58,012 nucleotides of DNA from a virus. Shown piece by piece: positions 41,126-50,193 of this stretch. Made by a program: the position numbers and the translations under genes. Within the stretch, counting starts at the first letter, position 1, and the number at the start of each line of letters is the position of its first letter. The notes under the pieces were generated by a model. That model was given only the letters and a program-made list of their open reading frames with translations, did no database searches and was not told where the DNA came from. The stretch spans positions 1 to 58,012 of the IMG/VR virus record IMGVR_UViG_3300032213_001526, one strand, 5' to 3'.

Positions 41126-41356
41126 ATGGCACACCTCAAAGCTGGCCTCTTTGCCAAGATTCAATTCACGGTCAACGGCACTACGTATGGACGCGATCAG
41201 GAAATCCCCGTGGACGAGTTCACGGCGTGGGCACCGGACTCTCTCTCAAATCGCCTGAATAACCAGCACGTCGAGTTCCGCGCCAAGGCCGTGGAAGAGG
41301 AAGTGGCCTCCGCCGAAGCCAAGGCGTCGAAGAAGAAGGAAGCCCCAACCGAGTAA
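41126..41356 (+). CDS. Small head-tail protein
   Basis: 76 residues. Beta-rich first half (AKIQFTVNGTTYGRDQEIPVDEF) and charged tail (VEEEVASAEAKASKKKE). The ATG at 41126 is the first after the terminator. Possibly a head fibre or joining protein. Confidence 0.55.
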   Translation: MAHLKAGLFAKIQFTVNGTTYGRDQEIPVDEFTAWAPDSLSNRLNNQHVEFRAKAVEEEVASAEAKASKKKEAPTE

Positions 41357-41389
41357 CCTCTGTCCTGACCTCACTGCCCCGAGCAACGT

Positions 41390-41962
41390 ATGAGCCTCAC
41401 ACTTGAAGATGGCTCCGGCGTCGCCGGGGCAGTGTCGTTTGTCCAAGCGTCGTTTGCGGACACGTTTCATGCCGCACGCGGAAACTCGGCGTGGACCGGC
41501 ACCGAGGCCGTCAAAGAAGCAGCCCTCGTTCGCGCCTTTGACTACCTCTCGAACGAGAAGCGGTACCGGTATCGTGGCACCCGCTCCACAACCACGCAGG
41601 TCGCGCCGTTCCCTCGCACAGGCTGCACGGAGCTTGGCGGATCAGCCGAGTACGCCGCGACCGATATCCCGTGGCGCATGAAGCACGCGCAGTGCGTCGC
41701 AGCACTAGCGGCGCTGACTGGCGAGTTAGAGTTGGCACTGGACCGTGGTGGAGCTATCACGTCAGAGTCAGTTGGCCCAATTTCTACCAGTTACGCCGCT
41801 GACGCACCGCGTGAGACGGTCTACACTGGCGTAGACGGCATCTTAGAGCCGCTGCTGTGGGGCAGCTATGCGTGGCGCGATTCGACGCCGTACATGACTG
41901 AGGCCGAAGTTGAAGACGAGTTCACAAGCGGCACGTACGACAACACGGGTCGCATCCTGTGA
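41390..41962 (+). CDS. Head-tail connector (DnaT-like-annotated family)
   Basis: 190 residues. SFADTFHAARGNSAWTGTEAVKEAALVRAFDYL...RYRGTRSTTTQVAPFPRTG and IPWRMKHAQCVAA is the pattern of a phage neck family often called DnaT-like in databases but located in the connector position, as here. Confidence 0.75.
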   Translation: MSLTLEDGSGVAGAVSFVQASFADTFHAARGNSAWTGTEAVKEAALVRAFDYLSNEKRYRYRGTRSTTTQVAPFPRTGCTELGGSAEYAATDIPWRMKHAQCVAALAALTGELELALDRGGAITSESVGPISTSYAADAPRETVYTGVDGILEPLLWGSYAWRDSTPYMTEAEVEDEFTSGTYDNTGRIL

Positions 41963-42333
41963 GTTATGCCGCGCAGACGACACTGGCGATCCGGCTCTTG
42001 TCAGCCAAGGGCGCTCCGGCCACGATTACGAAGCTGATCACGACGGCCATCGCCGTGTCGACGGACACGCCTACGTCGTACACGCTGTCAATGGGCGTCG
42101 TGGCCGTTGTCCTGCCAGCCAGCGGCTCGCAGGCGGACACGTTTGAGGCTCGCACGATGATTCGGCAGAAGTACCGGACGGTCTACTTTTCGGCCCCTGT
42201 CTGGACGTTCCTGTGCGTCGGTGGCGAGACCATTAACTTCGGCGACGGTGACTGGGTGCTGTCCGGAGTCTCGCCGCTGGCACCGGACAACGGCTCGCCG
42301 ATCATGTACACGGCCAACGCCGAGCGGGTGTAA
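41959..42333 (+). CDS. Putative head closure protein
   Basis: 124 residues, GTG overlapping the previous stop. Small beta barrel-like sequence with a C-terminal DGDWVLSGVSPLAP. Position fits the head-closure or neck protein; motif evidence is weak. Confidence 0.55.
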   Translation: MSYAAQTTLAIRLLSAKGAPATITKLITTAIAVSTDTPTSYTLSMGVVAVVLPASGSQADTFEARTMIRQKYRTVYFSAPVWTFLCVGGETINFGDGDWVLSGVSPLAPDNGSPIMYTANAERV

Positions 42334-42770
42334 TGCCGGTGAGCATCGAAAAGTTCGACATTGACGTGCGGAAGCTCCAGAAGCGCGTCCCCGTTATTGC
42401 CACCAAGGTCTATCGTGATCTCTGTCTGGACGTTGTTGAAGCAGCGGTGGTCGGCAACGATGCGTACGGTTGCCCCGGCACACCAGTCGATCAAGGCTTT
42501 GCACGCGGCTCGTGGGTCGTCTCACTCGGGAAGCCAGCTTCCAAGGGTCCGTCAAATCCAGAGAAAGACGCCACGGTGGCACTCGACTCCGCGAAGATTC
42601 TCACAGCGACACTCGACCAGCCGGTCCATGTGACCAGCTTTGCCCCGTATATGAGGAGGCTGGAATACGAAGGTTGGTCGAGTCAGGCACCAAGCGGGTT
42701 CGTGCGCCTCGCAATAAAGGCCGGTAAACACATGCTGCGTCGTATTCTTGCAAAGGGAGTAAAAGCCTGA
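42333..42770 (+). CDS. HK97 gp10-like neck/tail completion protein
   Basis: 145 residues. N-terminal helix (VRKLQKRVPVIATKVYRDLC), TPVDQGFARGSWVVS and YMRRLEYEGWSSQAPSGFVRLAI are typical of the gp10-like family that joins head and tail. Confidence 0.7.
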   Translation: MPVSIEKFDIDVRKLQKRVPVIATKVYRDLCLDVVEAAVVGNDAYGCPGTPVDQGFARGSWVVSLGKPASKGPSNPEKDATVALDSAKILTATLDQPVHVTSFAPYMRRLEYEGWSSQAPSGFVRLAIKAGKHMLRRILAKGVKA

Positions 42771-43189
42771 TGGCTGGCGTTGACTCACTCGTTCGCGCCA
42801 TGCTGCGCGAAAAGCTCCTGACACTGACGAGCGTCCCGCCTGTCGCGTGGGAAGGCTACGAGTACACGCCAGTTGTCGGGACCACGTACTTTCGCGAGAC
42901 GCTGAACCTTCAAGACCAGCGTGTGACCTCATTGGGTCGCTACGCTCGTCTAAAGCACGAAGGCGTGTGGATGCTTGACATTTACACGCCGGGGAACAAA
43001 GGACTGGCTCTTGCGGACGACTGGGCGGATAAGGTCAAGACGCACTTCGCGCCGGGAACAGTGCTTACAAAAAGCGGGACCACGTTGCGGTTCAGCCGTG
43101 CCTTCGCTGGTCCGGCGCTCACCTCGCCACAGTGGACTATGCGCCCTTGTATGATCGACTGGTTTACTGAGTCCACGAACACTGCCTGA
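42770..43189 (+). CDS. Tail terminator (DUF4128-like)
   Basis: 139 residues. Sequence pattern (YFRETLNLQ, GVWMLDIYTPGNKGLALADDWADKVKTHFAPGTVL...) fits the tail terminator that caps the tail tube. It stands immediately before the tail tube gene, the usual order. Confidence 0.7.
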   Translation: MAGVDSLVRAMLREKLLTLTSVPPVAWEGYEYTPVVGTTYFRETLNLQDQRVTSLGRYARLKHEGVWMLDIYTPGNKGLALADDWADKVKTHFAPGTVLTKSGTTLRFSRAFAGPALTSPQWTMRPCMIDWFTESTNTA

Positions 43190-43201
43190 CGGAGAACAGC
43201 C

Positions 43202-44119
43202 ATGCCTGTAGCAACTAGTAACCGCGCACAATTCACGTACATCCCCGAAGTCACGTACGGTGTAACTCCCGGCGTTGGCACAATGAAAATTGTGCGTTAC
43301 ACGGGTGAGTCGGTTGACAACAACTACTCGTTCACCGAGTCAGCAGAAATCATCTCCGACCGCATGACAACGGACATGGTCCGCGTTGGCGCGGGTGCAG
43401 CTGGCGACGTAAACTTTGAACTCTCGTACGGCATGTTCGACGAGTGGTTTGAAGGGGCGGCGGGTGGCACATGGACGACGAACGTGCTCAAGACCGGCAC
43501 CACGGCACGCTCGTTTACACTGGAAAAGCAGTTCCTCGACATTACGCAGTTTCTCGCGTTTCCGGGTCAGCGTATCGACACGATGCGCTTGGAGCTTCGG
43601 TCAGGCCAGATCGCGACTGGCTCGTTCGGCTTCGTCGGTCGTCAGTCAATCGCAATGGCTGCTACGACGGTCCGCGCTGGCACGACGGCTGCCACAACGA
43701 ACACGGTCATGGCTCCCGTGGACAGCTTGTCTGTTCTCACGGAAGGTGGCTCGGCTATGGCGGGGTGTTCCGAACTCACCATGTCGCTGTCGAACTCGCT
43801 GCGACCGCTCAACGTCATTAACTCGGCAGACCCGCTTGACATCAACGCTGGCCGTCAGCGGCTGACAGGGACGTTGATGATCTACTTTGAGAACGCGACG
43901 CTGTTTGCCAAGTTCCGCTCGCTGGCGACCACGGCTCTCGTCGCCAAGATTGGCGGCGCGTCCACGCTCAACTACAATTTCTTGATCCCGAAGGTCAAGA
44001 TCACCAAAGCGACCATCGTTGCGGGTGGCGGCGATCAGGATTTGATGGTTGCCTGCGAGTGGACAGCCCTCAAGGACACCACCGAAGGCTCGCTGTATAC
44101 GATCACGCGCACGCCGTAA
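43202..44119 (+). CDS. Major tail tube protein
   Basis: 305 residues, GGAGA site. EVTYGVTPGVGTMKIVRYTGES, ISDRMTTDMVRVGAGAAGDVNFELSYG and SLRPLNVINSADPLDINAGRQRLTGT match tail tube proteins of long flexible tails. A stem-loop follows the stop. Confidence 0.83.
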   Translation: MPVATSNRAQFTYIPEVTYGVTPGVGTMKIVRYTGESVDNNYSFTESAEIISDRMTTDMVRVGAGAAGDVNFELSYGMFDEWFEGAAGGTWTTNVLKTGTTARSFTLEKQFLDITQFLAFPGQRIDTMRLELRSGQIATGSFGFVGRQSIAMAATTVRAGTTAATTNTVMAPVDSLSVLTEGGSAMAGCSELTMSLSNSLRPLNVINSADPLDINAGRQRLTGTLMIYFENATLFAKFRSLATTALVAKIGGASTLNYNFLIPKVKITKATIVAGGGDQDLMVACEWTALKDTTEGSLYTITRTP

Positions 44120-44139
44120 TCGTCGAATAGCGTTGACGC

Positions 44140-44176
44140 AACGGGGCGACTGGCTATCATTAGCAGTCGCCCCGTT
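44140..44176 (+). terminator. Stem-loop after the tail tube gene
   Basis: Perfect 13-bp stem AACGGGGCGACTG / CAGTCGCCCCGTT with an 11-base loop, followed by a weak TGCATTTGC. Likely partial termination that lowers expression of the downstream tail genes. Confidence 0.7.
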
Positions 44177-44219
44177 TGCATTTGCAGGACGCAGGAAACC
44201 CCCACTTACCGAGGTTTGC

Positions 44220-44666
44220 ATGAAGTTCAACAAGTTTGCGACAGACAAGGTGCTGGAGATCGAAGGCGCGTGGGTCGATATCGGCGACGGCGCTCAGGTC
44301 CGCGTGGCGCGTATCGGCAACGATAAGTACACGAAGCGCCTTGAGCACCTGTACAAGCCCTACCGAAAGATGCAACGCACCAACACGGTCCCCGACGATC
44401 TGGCGCGGAAGCTCTTCATCGACGCACTGGCCAACACGGTGCTGCTGGAATGGAAGGGCTTTAAGGACGACAGCGGTGCAGAGATTCCGTACTCGACCGA
44501 ACTGGCGATCACCCAGTTGACCGACCTCAAAGATTTCCGCGAACTGATCGTAGAGATTGCGTCGGAAGCCGCGACGTACCGGAACGACGAGATCGAAGAA
44601 GAGGGCGCAATCCTCGCAAAAAAGTCCAGTGGGACATTGACTGGGGAAGCCGACTCGACGACCTAG
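44220..44666 (+). CDS. Tail assembly chaperone, G-type
   Basis: 148 residues. The position between tube and tape measure, the helical sequence and an in-frame slippery A AAA AAG near its end identify it as the first tail assembly chaperone, which binds the tape measure during assembly. Confidence 0.82.
   Translation: MKFNKFATDKVLEIEGAWVDIGDGAQVRVARIGNDKYTKRLEHLYKPYRKMQRTNTVPDDLARKLFIDALANTVLLEWKGFKDDSGAEIPYSTELAITQLTDLKDFRELIVEIASEAATYRNDEIEEEGAILAKKSSGTLTGEADSTT
44618..44624 (+). promoter_or_regulatory. -1 programmed frameshift site A AAA AAG
   Basis: Zero-frame codons GCA AAA AAG. Slipping one base back leads into the T-type frame at 44624, which continues open to 44944. This is the canonical G/GT arrangement of long-tailed phages. 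Confidence 0.9.
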
Positions 44667-44944
44667 CACACATCATCGAATCAGGGGAGGCGCACTTCTG
44701 GAACGAACAGCCAGAAGTGCCTCTCTACTTGGTGCCAGTCTACGAGGGGTTTTGGACATGCAGCACGATGCGCTCCGTTGGCATGACCGCTGGCAGCATC
44801 CCCTTTGACCGAGTCGTGTGGTACTGCGAGCAGTTCTTAGGGGCCAATACACCGGATGAGTTGGATCGGTACGTCCGGCTGATCCGTCGAATGGACAGTG
44901 CCTACGCAAAGGCAACCGCCCCTAAGAAGAAGGAGTCTGCATGA
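44624..44944 (+). CDS. Tail assembly chaperone T-type extension (made as GT fusion by frameshift)
   Basis: 106 residues beginning VQWDIDWGSRLDDLAHIIE in the -1 frame, joined to the first 135 residues of the G-type protein to give a 241-residue fusion. A GTG at 44717 is inside and not needed. It ends in ATGA overlap with the tape measure gene. Confidence 0.85.
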   Translation, partial: VQWDIDWGSRLDDLAHIIESGEAHFWNEQPEVPLYLVPVYEGFWTCSTMRSVGMTAGSIPFDRVVWYCEQFLGANTPDELDRYVRLIRRMDSAYAKATAPKKKESA

Positions 44945-47900
44945 GTAGCCAAGCGATGGACGCGGCAAACCTTTCGTTTTCCGTAGACCCGAGTGGTGCC
45001 AAGACTGGTGCCGCGTCCGTCGTGAAGTCGCTCGACGACATTCGTCGTGCCGCCGCACAGTCGGCCACGGGGTTCCGGCAGCAGGAATCGGCATTCGCGA
45101 AGATGGTGCAGGCGACCCGCCAAGGTCTTGTCATGCTCGGTGCGGGGTTCGCAGCTATGCGGACCGCCAGCCTCATCAAGCAGACCATCGAACTGTCGGC
45201 TCGCTACAATGAGTTGGGCATTGGCCTGACGCGTGTCGCCGCGAACGTCGGCGCATCGAAAGGCCAGATCGTCGCGCTTGAAGAGTCGCTGCGCCGGACG
45301 GGTATCTCGGCCATCCAGTCGCGCCAGTCGATCATGTCGATGGTGCAGGCCAACATGGACCTGACCCAAGCCACCAAGCTCGCCAAGGTCGCGCAGGACG
45401 CCGCCGTGGTGGGGCAGGTCAACTCGTCGGACGCTTTGCAGCGCATTATTTACGGCTTGCAGACCGCGCAGCCGGAAATGCTTCGCACCCTCGGCCTGAC
45501 CGTAAACTTTGAGCAGGCGTACGCGAAGATGGCCGCATCGCTGAACGTCGGGCAGGACGCGCTCACGAACGAGCAGAAGGCACAGGCGCGACTCAACGCG
45601 ACGATGGAGGCGGGTGGCAAGATCACCGGCCTGTACGAAGCGTCCATGACCTCCGCTAGTAAGCAGTTGCGCTCGACCGAGCGGTACGTGCAGGACTTGC
45701 AGGTCCGCCTCGGGTCGCTGTTCCAGCCTGCGTATGGCCTTGCCGTGTTTGCCTACGCGGACGCCCTCAAGTACATGGCAAAAAATACAGACCTCGTGAT
45801 TGTTGGCATCACGGGGATAGCTGCCGTCCTTGGTGCGAGTAAGATGGCGTCAATGCTCACGTCGGCAGCGTCGGCCCTCGGCAATTTTGCCAACAAGTTT
45901 ACAGACTTGGGGCAGCAGAAGATCGCCAAGCCGCTCTTGGCCGCACAGGATCAGGCGTTTCTTGTCCTCAAGGAGGCCAAAGCCCATGTGGTCTTGGCTG
46001 CCGCGCAGCGCGACTCAGCGCTGGCCGAGTCTAAGGGCGCAAAGACGAAGCAGGAAAAGGCAGCGGCTACACTCAACGTGATCGCGGCTGAACGTGCGTA
46101 CACGGCGGCGCTGGCCACTGAGACGGGAGCACAGGTGCAAGCCAACGTCGCACGCAACGCGGCATCGGCAGTGTTCCATAAGCTCACACTCTCAACAATG
46201 GCGGCGGGTGCGGCATCCAAGGCGATGGCGTTTCTCGGCGGTCCGATTGGCGTGGCCATGACGCTTGCCTCTGTTGGGATGGCCAAGTTTGCCACGACTA
46301 CGTCAGAAGCGTCCAAGTTTTCCCAGTCGCACGCGGAGAACTTGCAACTGTACATTGACAAGGTCAAAGAGGCGGAGAAGAACGTCACGAACCTGACGGC
46401 TGCCGAAGCCAATCGGGTCGCGCAGGAAAAGGCGGCACAGCTACGGTCTGTGCAAACAAGCGCAGCCAAGCAGAAGGATGAAATGGGCCTGTCGTCTGGC
46501 GGCGGCATGTTTGGTGAAGCCAAGTCTGCCTACGATGGCCTTTCGCTGTCGCTGTCCGTGAAGGGGCAAAAGGCGCAGTTTGCCATCCAGCAAATCCGCG
46601 AAGAGTTCAAAAAGACTGGGGATATCGACAAGTACAGGCAGTCCCTTGCGTCCATCTTTGAGAAAATGGGGCCGTTGACCGCGTCGCAGGAAGCGTACCG
46701 CGTGAAGCTCACGGAGCAGGCCGTCTCGTATAAGGCAGTCACGCAGTGGATGGACGTGCTGACTGGCAAGGCCCCGGCGTTGACCGAGGCGGTCAAGAAA
46801 GTCACGGACGCCTTCTCTATGACCGAACTCCAGACTGCGGCCCTGACGAAGTCGTACAAGGACACGAACGACGCGCAAACTAAGCTTACACTGGCGCAGC
46901 GGGTCGGCGTGGCAACCGCCAACGCGCATGAAGTTGCGGCTGGCAAGATGAACATGACGCTCACCGAGTTTGAGAAGGTGCTGGGTGGCACTAAGAACGC
47001 GACGTACATGGCTGCTGTTGCGCAGATCGAGTTTGCCGAAAAGACGGCCAAGTCCGAAAAGGGGTTTGCCACGCTAGCAAACGCCGCCAAGGTCTCCAAG
47101 GCGGAGATTGATGCGTTTAATCGCGCCACCCAGAACACAATCAGTGGCTTCACGCGAGCCGCCACCGACGCCGAGCAGTTCTCGGCCCAGTTGGACGAGA
47201 TGCGCGAAGCGGCCAAGAAGCTGGGGCAGCAGGATGCCTTTGAGAAGAAGTGGCTTCCAGCCATGCGCGAGGCGTTCTCGCAGGCGCAACGAAAGGGTGT
47301 TGAAGACCTCAGCCGATCACTCGCCGCGCAGGTCACCAACATTGACCGCAGCACGGCGAGCATTGTCGCGCGTGCAAATGCCACCCGTGCCGGTGGCGCG
47401 GCGCTGGCGACACTCACCGCAAAAGAAGAGGCAACCAACGCCGTTCGCGAAAAAGGGCTGACTGGTATTGTCGCGGTTATTCAGTACCAGCGCATTTACA
47501 CGGCCCTCATGCAAAAGGCGGCTGCCGAGCGGTCGGCCACCTACGCGGCGTCGGTCAAGGAGACTGCCGATCAGATCAGGAATGGGCTAGAAGAAGCGGC
47601 GGCGTACGAAAAGGGCGGCGAAGCAGTCACAAACTTCACCAAGAAGATTGCCATTTTAAACCTCATCAAACAGGGCCGCACGTTGTTTGATGCCACGTTG
47701 ATCGTGTCGCAGCTGGAAGACATTGAGCGGCGCATCGACAAGGCCAAGGGCGCGGCAAGCATTATGAAGGAAGCCTTCCTTGAAGCCTCACGCGGGATTC
47801 AACGGACTTTCTCGACGGCAATTGCTGACATGTTCAACGGGTCGCTCAAAGACGCCAAAGCTTACGGCGACCAGATGATCGACCTCTTCAAGAATATTGG

Positions 47901-50193
47901 CGCACAGATCGCGGCGGCGTTTGTCATGAAGAAGCTCGGCATCCCTGACATGCTGAAGCAAATCGAAAATGGCACGTTCGGTTTGCAAGACATGATGGGC
48001 GGCGGCATGCTCAAAGGGAAAGGTGCGCTGACCAAAGGCGCGGCTGGCGTCGTCGTCGGCGGCGCCGTTGGCTACTCGACTGGTAACGCTGCGCTTGGCG
48101 CCCTCTCTGGCGCTGGCGCTGGCTTCGCCGTAGCCGGACCTATCGGGGCGGCGGCTGGTGCCGTGGCGGGGCTGGTAGGCGGCATGATTGGCCATGCCAA
48201 GGCAATGCGCGAGGAGCAGAAGCGGGTTGAAGAGGTCACGCGCCAGTACAAGCGGTCAATGGAGGATTTCGCGGCAGCGTTCATCCAGCCGCTTACCGAC
48301 GTGCAGAAGCAGACCAAAGAGCTTCAAACATGGGCCAAGGAGCAAGCAAGTATCGCAGCATCCGCCCTCGGAAAGAACGCAAAGCTTGGCGGCAAGGATA
48401 CGGAACTAACCCCTTCGCAGCTACAAGAGATCGCAGCGTATGCAGACTTGATTGCATCGCTGAGTTTTGGGCCAAAAGGCATAGAAAAGTGGCAGACCTT
48501 TGCCGCGCAGATTCGGGAGACGGCAGAAGTGCTGAGTAAGGCGTATGTCAAAACAGCAGAAGCTCGCGCCAAGGCCGAAAGCACCTTCAACGAGGAACTG
48601 GCAGCACGCGCCGCGTCTACGGTGGGCAACGAAGCAGAAGCTGATGCTATCCGTCTTCGCCTCCGTCACCAAACAGAGTTAGATGACGCCACGCTAAAAG
48701 GGTTTACAGCGACAACTATTGCGGAACTCAAGCGCGTGCAAGCGCTTGAGGCGTCAACCATTGCGCTACGGCGTGCCCAAGAGATGGAACGCGAGCGTCT
48801 TGATTTTGCGATTGACTATACCGCTCGACTTGGGAAACTGACGGGGAACACTGAGTTATCTGCTATTGCAGAGGCTGAGTCGACGCGCCAATCCGACACA
48901 CGCGGGGCAGATGATTTATTGAAGCGCGGAGTCATCTCGCAGCAGCAGTACGACGAGTTTATGAAGTTGATTAACCAAGCGTTTGCTGGCGCACTTGAAG
49001 AACGCAAGCAGGGGTATAGAGACCGGCAGGAAGACCTTGGTGTTCGTCGGCTTGCTGGCCTTGGGGCAGATAGTGCCGCCGAAGACCTTGCGTTCCGCCT
49101 CTCGCAGGAACGAGAACTGCGAGACGCCATGAAAGACACGTCCCATGAAGGCCAGCTGTACGCTAACACCCTCAAAGAAGTGCAAGAGATCGAAAAGGCT
49201 GCGCGTGACGCCGCAAAAGTCAAGGCTGAAGCGGCGCGTATCCAAGCGGCTGCTGACGCCCAAGGCGACTTGTCGGTCCGTGCGCTTGTTGCGAGCGGGA
49301 AAAGCGCAGAGGCTGAAACACTGGCGTTTCGCCTTGCGCAAGAGCGCGAGATGCGTGAAGCCATGAAGGACACCACCGCAGAGGGGTTCGCGTACGCGGC
49401 CTCGTTGCGTGAAGTGCAAGCCGCAGAAGTCGCGGCACGGAACGCTGCCATCGAAAAAGCAAACGTCGAGTTAGGGCAGTCTATTGACGTTCGCATGCTT
49501 CGCGCACAGGGGAAAGGTGGTGAAGCAGACGCGATGCAGCTTTCTATTGACCGTTCGCGGGAGATTGCTGACGCAGCAACCGCAGAGCTAAAAGCACGGC
49601 TTGTTCTCTTGCACGCTATGGAGGACGAAGCTCGCGCTCGCGAACTGTCTCGGGCAAATCAGGCAGACTACAACTCTATCCTTGTTGAAACGCTCCAATT
49701 GCAAGGGCGTAGCGCGGACGCGGCGCGTGTCGAATTTGACTATCGCCAAGCCATGTTCCTTGACGAACTCAACCAAAAGTTTCAGTTGGGGCAAATCCTA
49801 AAAGCCACGTATGATCTTGGCATAGGGCTGATAGGATTGCGAAACACGGCGTTTGAGCGATCGCAAGCTGCTCAAGCACAAAAAGAGTCGTTTGCCCCAT
49901 CATCGTCATCTATGTGGGAATCTCAAAGCACAAACAGAAGTGACGAGACCACGACCATTGGCGACGGCACAGTGTCTATGCGAAGCGGCGGGTCTATTAC
50001 AGAGACCACGTCGCTCCAGCTTGTTGACTATGCCTCGTCGCAACTTGCGGTGCAGCGACGGATTCTTGCCGTGCTAGAGGCACGCGACACAAGCCCTACG
50101 GCAAACTCTCCGCTCAGTGGTACGTTGCTGGATCGAACGCTCGGGCAAAACGTTGACTCAACGGCACTTCTTGTGAGCGGAGTTATTACATGA
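44941..50193 (+). CDS. Tail tape measure protein
   Basis: 1750 residues. Almost wholly alpha-helical, rich in Ala, Gln, Glu and Lys, with a hydrophobic Gly/Ala-rich stretch (about 1033-1087, VVVGGAVGYSTGNAALGAL...) that may insert into the host membrane. Residues about 1320-1640 contain a repeated unit of about 80 residues with the pattern LAFRLxQERExRxAMKDTxxEGxxYA. At about 1.5 angstrom per residue it predicts a tail of roughly 260 nm. Codon choice shifts towards A/T-ending codons in the last quarter. Confidence 0.93.
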   Translation: MSSQAMDAANLSFSVDPSGAKTGAASVVKSLDDIRRAAAQSATGFRQQESAFAKMVQATRQGLVMLGAGFAAMRTASLIKQTIELSARYNELGIGLTRVAANVGASKGQIVALEESLRRTGISAIQSRQSIMSMVQANMDLTQATKLAKVAQDAAVVGQVNSSDALQRIIYGLQTAQPEMLRTLGLTVNFEQAYAKMAASLNVGQDALTNEQKAQARLNATMEAGGKITGLYEASMTSASKQLRSTERYVQDLQVRLGSLFQPAYGLAVFAYADALKYMAKNTDLVIVGITGIAAVLGASKMASMLTSAASALGNFANKFTDLGQQKIAKPLLAAQDQAFLVLKEAKAHVVLAAAQRDSALAESKGAKTKQEKAAATLNVIAAERAYTAALATETGAQVQANVARNAASAVFHKLTLSTMAAGAASKAMAFLGGPIGVAMTLASVGMAKFATTTSEASKFSQSHAENLQLYIDKVKEAEKNVTNLTAAEANRVAQEKAAQLRSVQTSAAKQKDEMGLSSGGGMFGEAKSAYDGLSLSLSVKGQKAQFAIQQIREEFKKTGDIDKYRQSLASIFEKMGPLTASQEAYRVKLTEQAVSYKAVTQWMDVLTGKAPALTEAVKKVTDAFSMTELQTAALTKSYKDTNDAQTKLTLAQRVGVATANAHEVAAGKMNMTLTEFEKVLGGTKNATYMAAVAQIEFAEKTAKSEKGFATLANAAKVSKAEIDAFNRATQNTISGFTRAATDAEQFSAQLDEMREAAKKLGQQDAFEKKWLPAMREAFSQAQRKGVEDLSRSLAAQVTNIDRSTASIVARANATRAGGAALATLTAKEEATNAVREKGLTGIVAVIQYQRIYTALMQKAAAERSATYAASVKETADQIRNGLEEAAAYEKGGEAVTNFTKKIAILNLIKQGRTLFDATLIVSQLEDIERRIDKAKGAASIMKEAFLEASRGIQRTFSTAIADMFNGSLKDAKAYGDQMIDLFKNIGAQIAAAFVMKKLGIPDMLKQIENGTFGLQDMMGGGMLKGKGALTKGAAGVVVGGAVGYSTGNAALGALSGAGAGFAVAGPIGAAAGAVAGLVGGMIGHAKAMREEQKRVEEVTRQYKRSMEDFAAAFIQPLTDVQKQTKELQTWAKEQASIAASALGKNAKLGGKDTELTPSQLQEIAAYADLIASLSFGPKGIEKWQTFAAQIRETAEVLSKAYVKTAEARAKAESTFNEELAARAASTVGNEAEADAIRLRLRHQTELDDATLKGFTATTIAELKRVQALEASTIALRRAQEMERERLDFAIDYTARLGKLTGNTELSAIAEAESTRQSDTRGADDLLKRGVISQQQYDEFMKLINQAFAGALEERKQGYRDRQEDLGVRRLAGLGADSAAEDLAFRLSQERELRDAMKDTSHEGQLYANTLKEVQEIEKAARDAAKVKAEAARIQAAADAQGDLSVRALVASGKSAEAETLAFRLAQEREMREAMKDTTAEGFAYAASLREVQAAEVAARNAAIEKANVELGQSIDVRMLRAQGKGGEADAMQLSIDRSREIADAATAELKARLVLLHAMEDEARARELSRANQADYNSILVETLQLQGRSADAARVEFDYRQAMFLDELNQKFQLGQILKATYDLGIGLIGLRNTAFERSQAAQAQKESFAPSSSSMWESQSTNRSDETTTIGDGTVSMRSGGSITETTSLQLVDYASSQLAVQRRILAVLEARDTSPTANSPLSGTLLDRTLGQNVDSTALLVSGVIT

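Noticed and set aside
41390-41962. Replication protein DnaT
   Set aside because: The database name DnaT-like exists for this family, but the place among neck genes indicates a head-tail connector.
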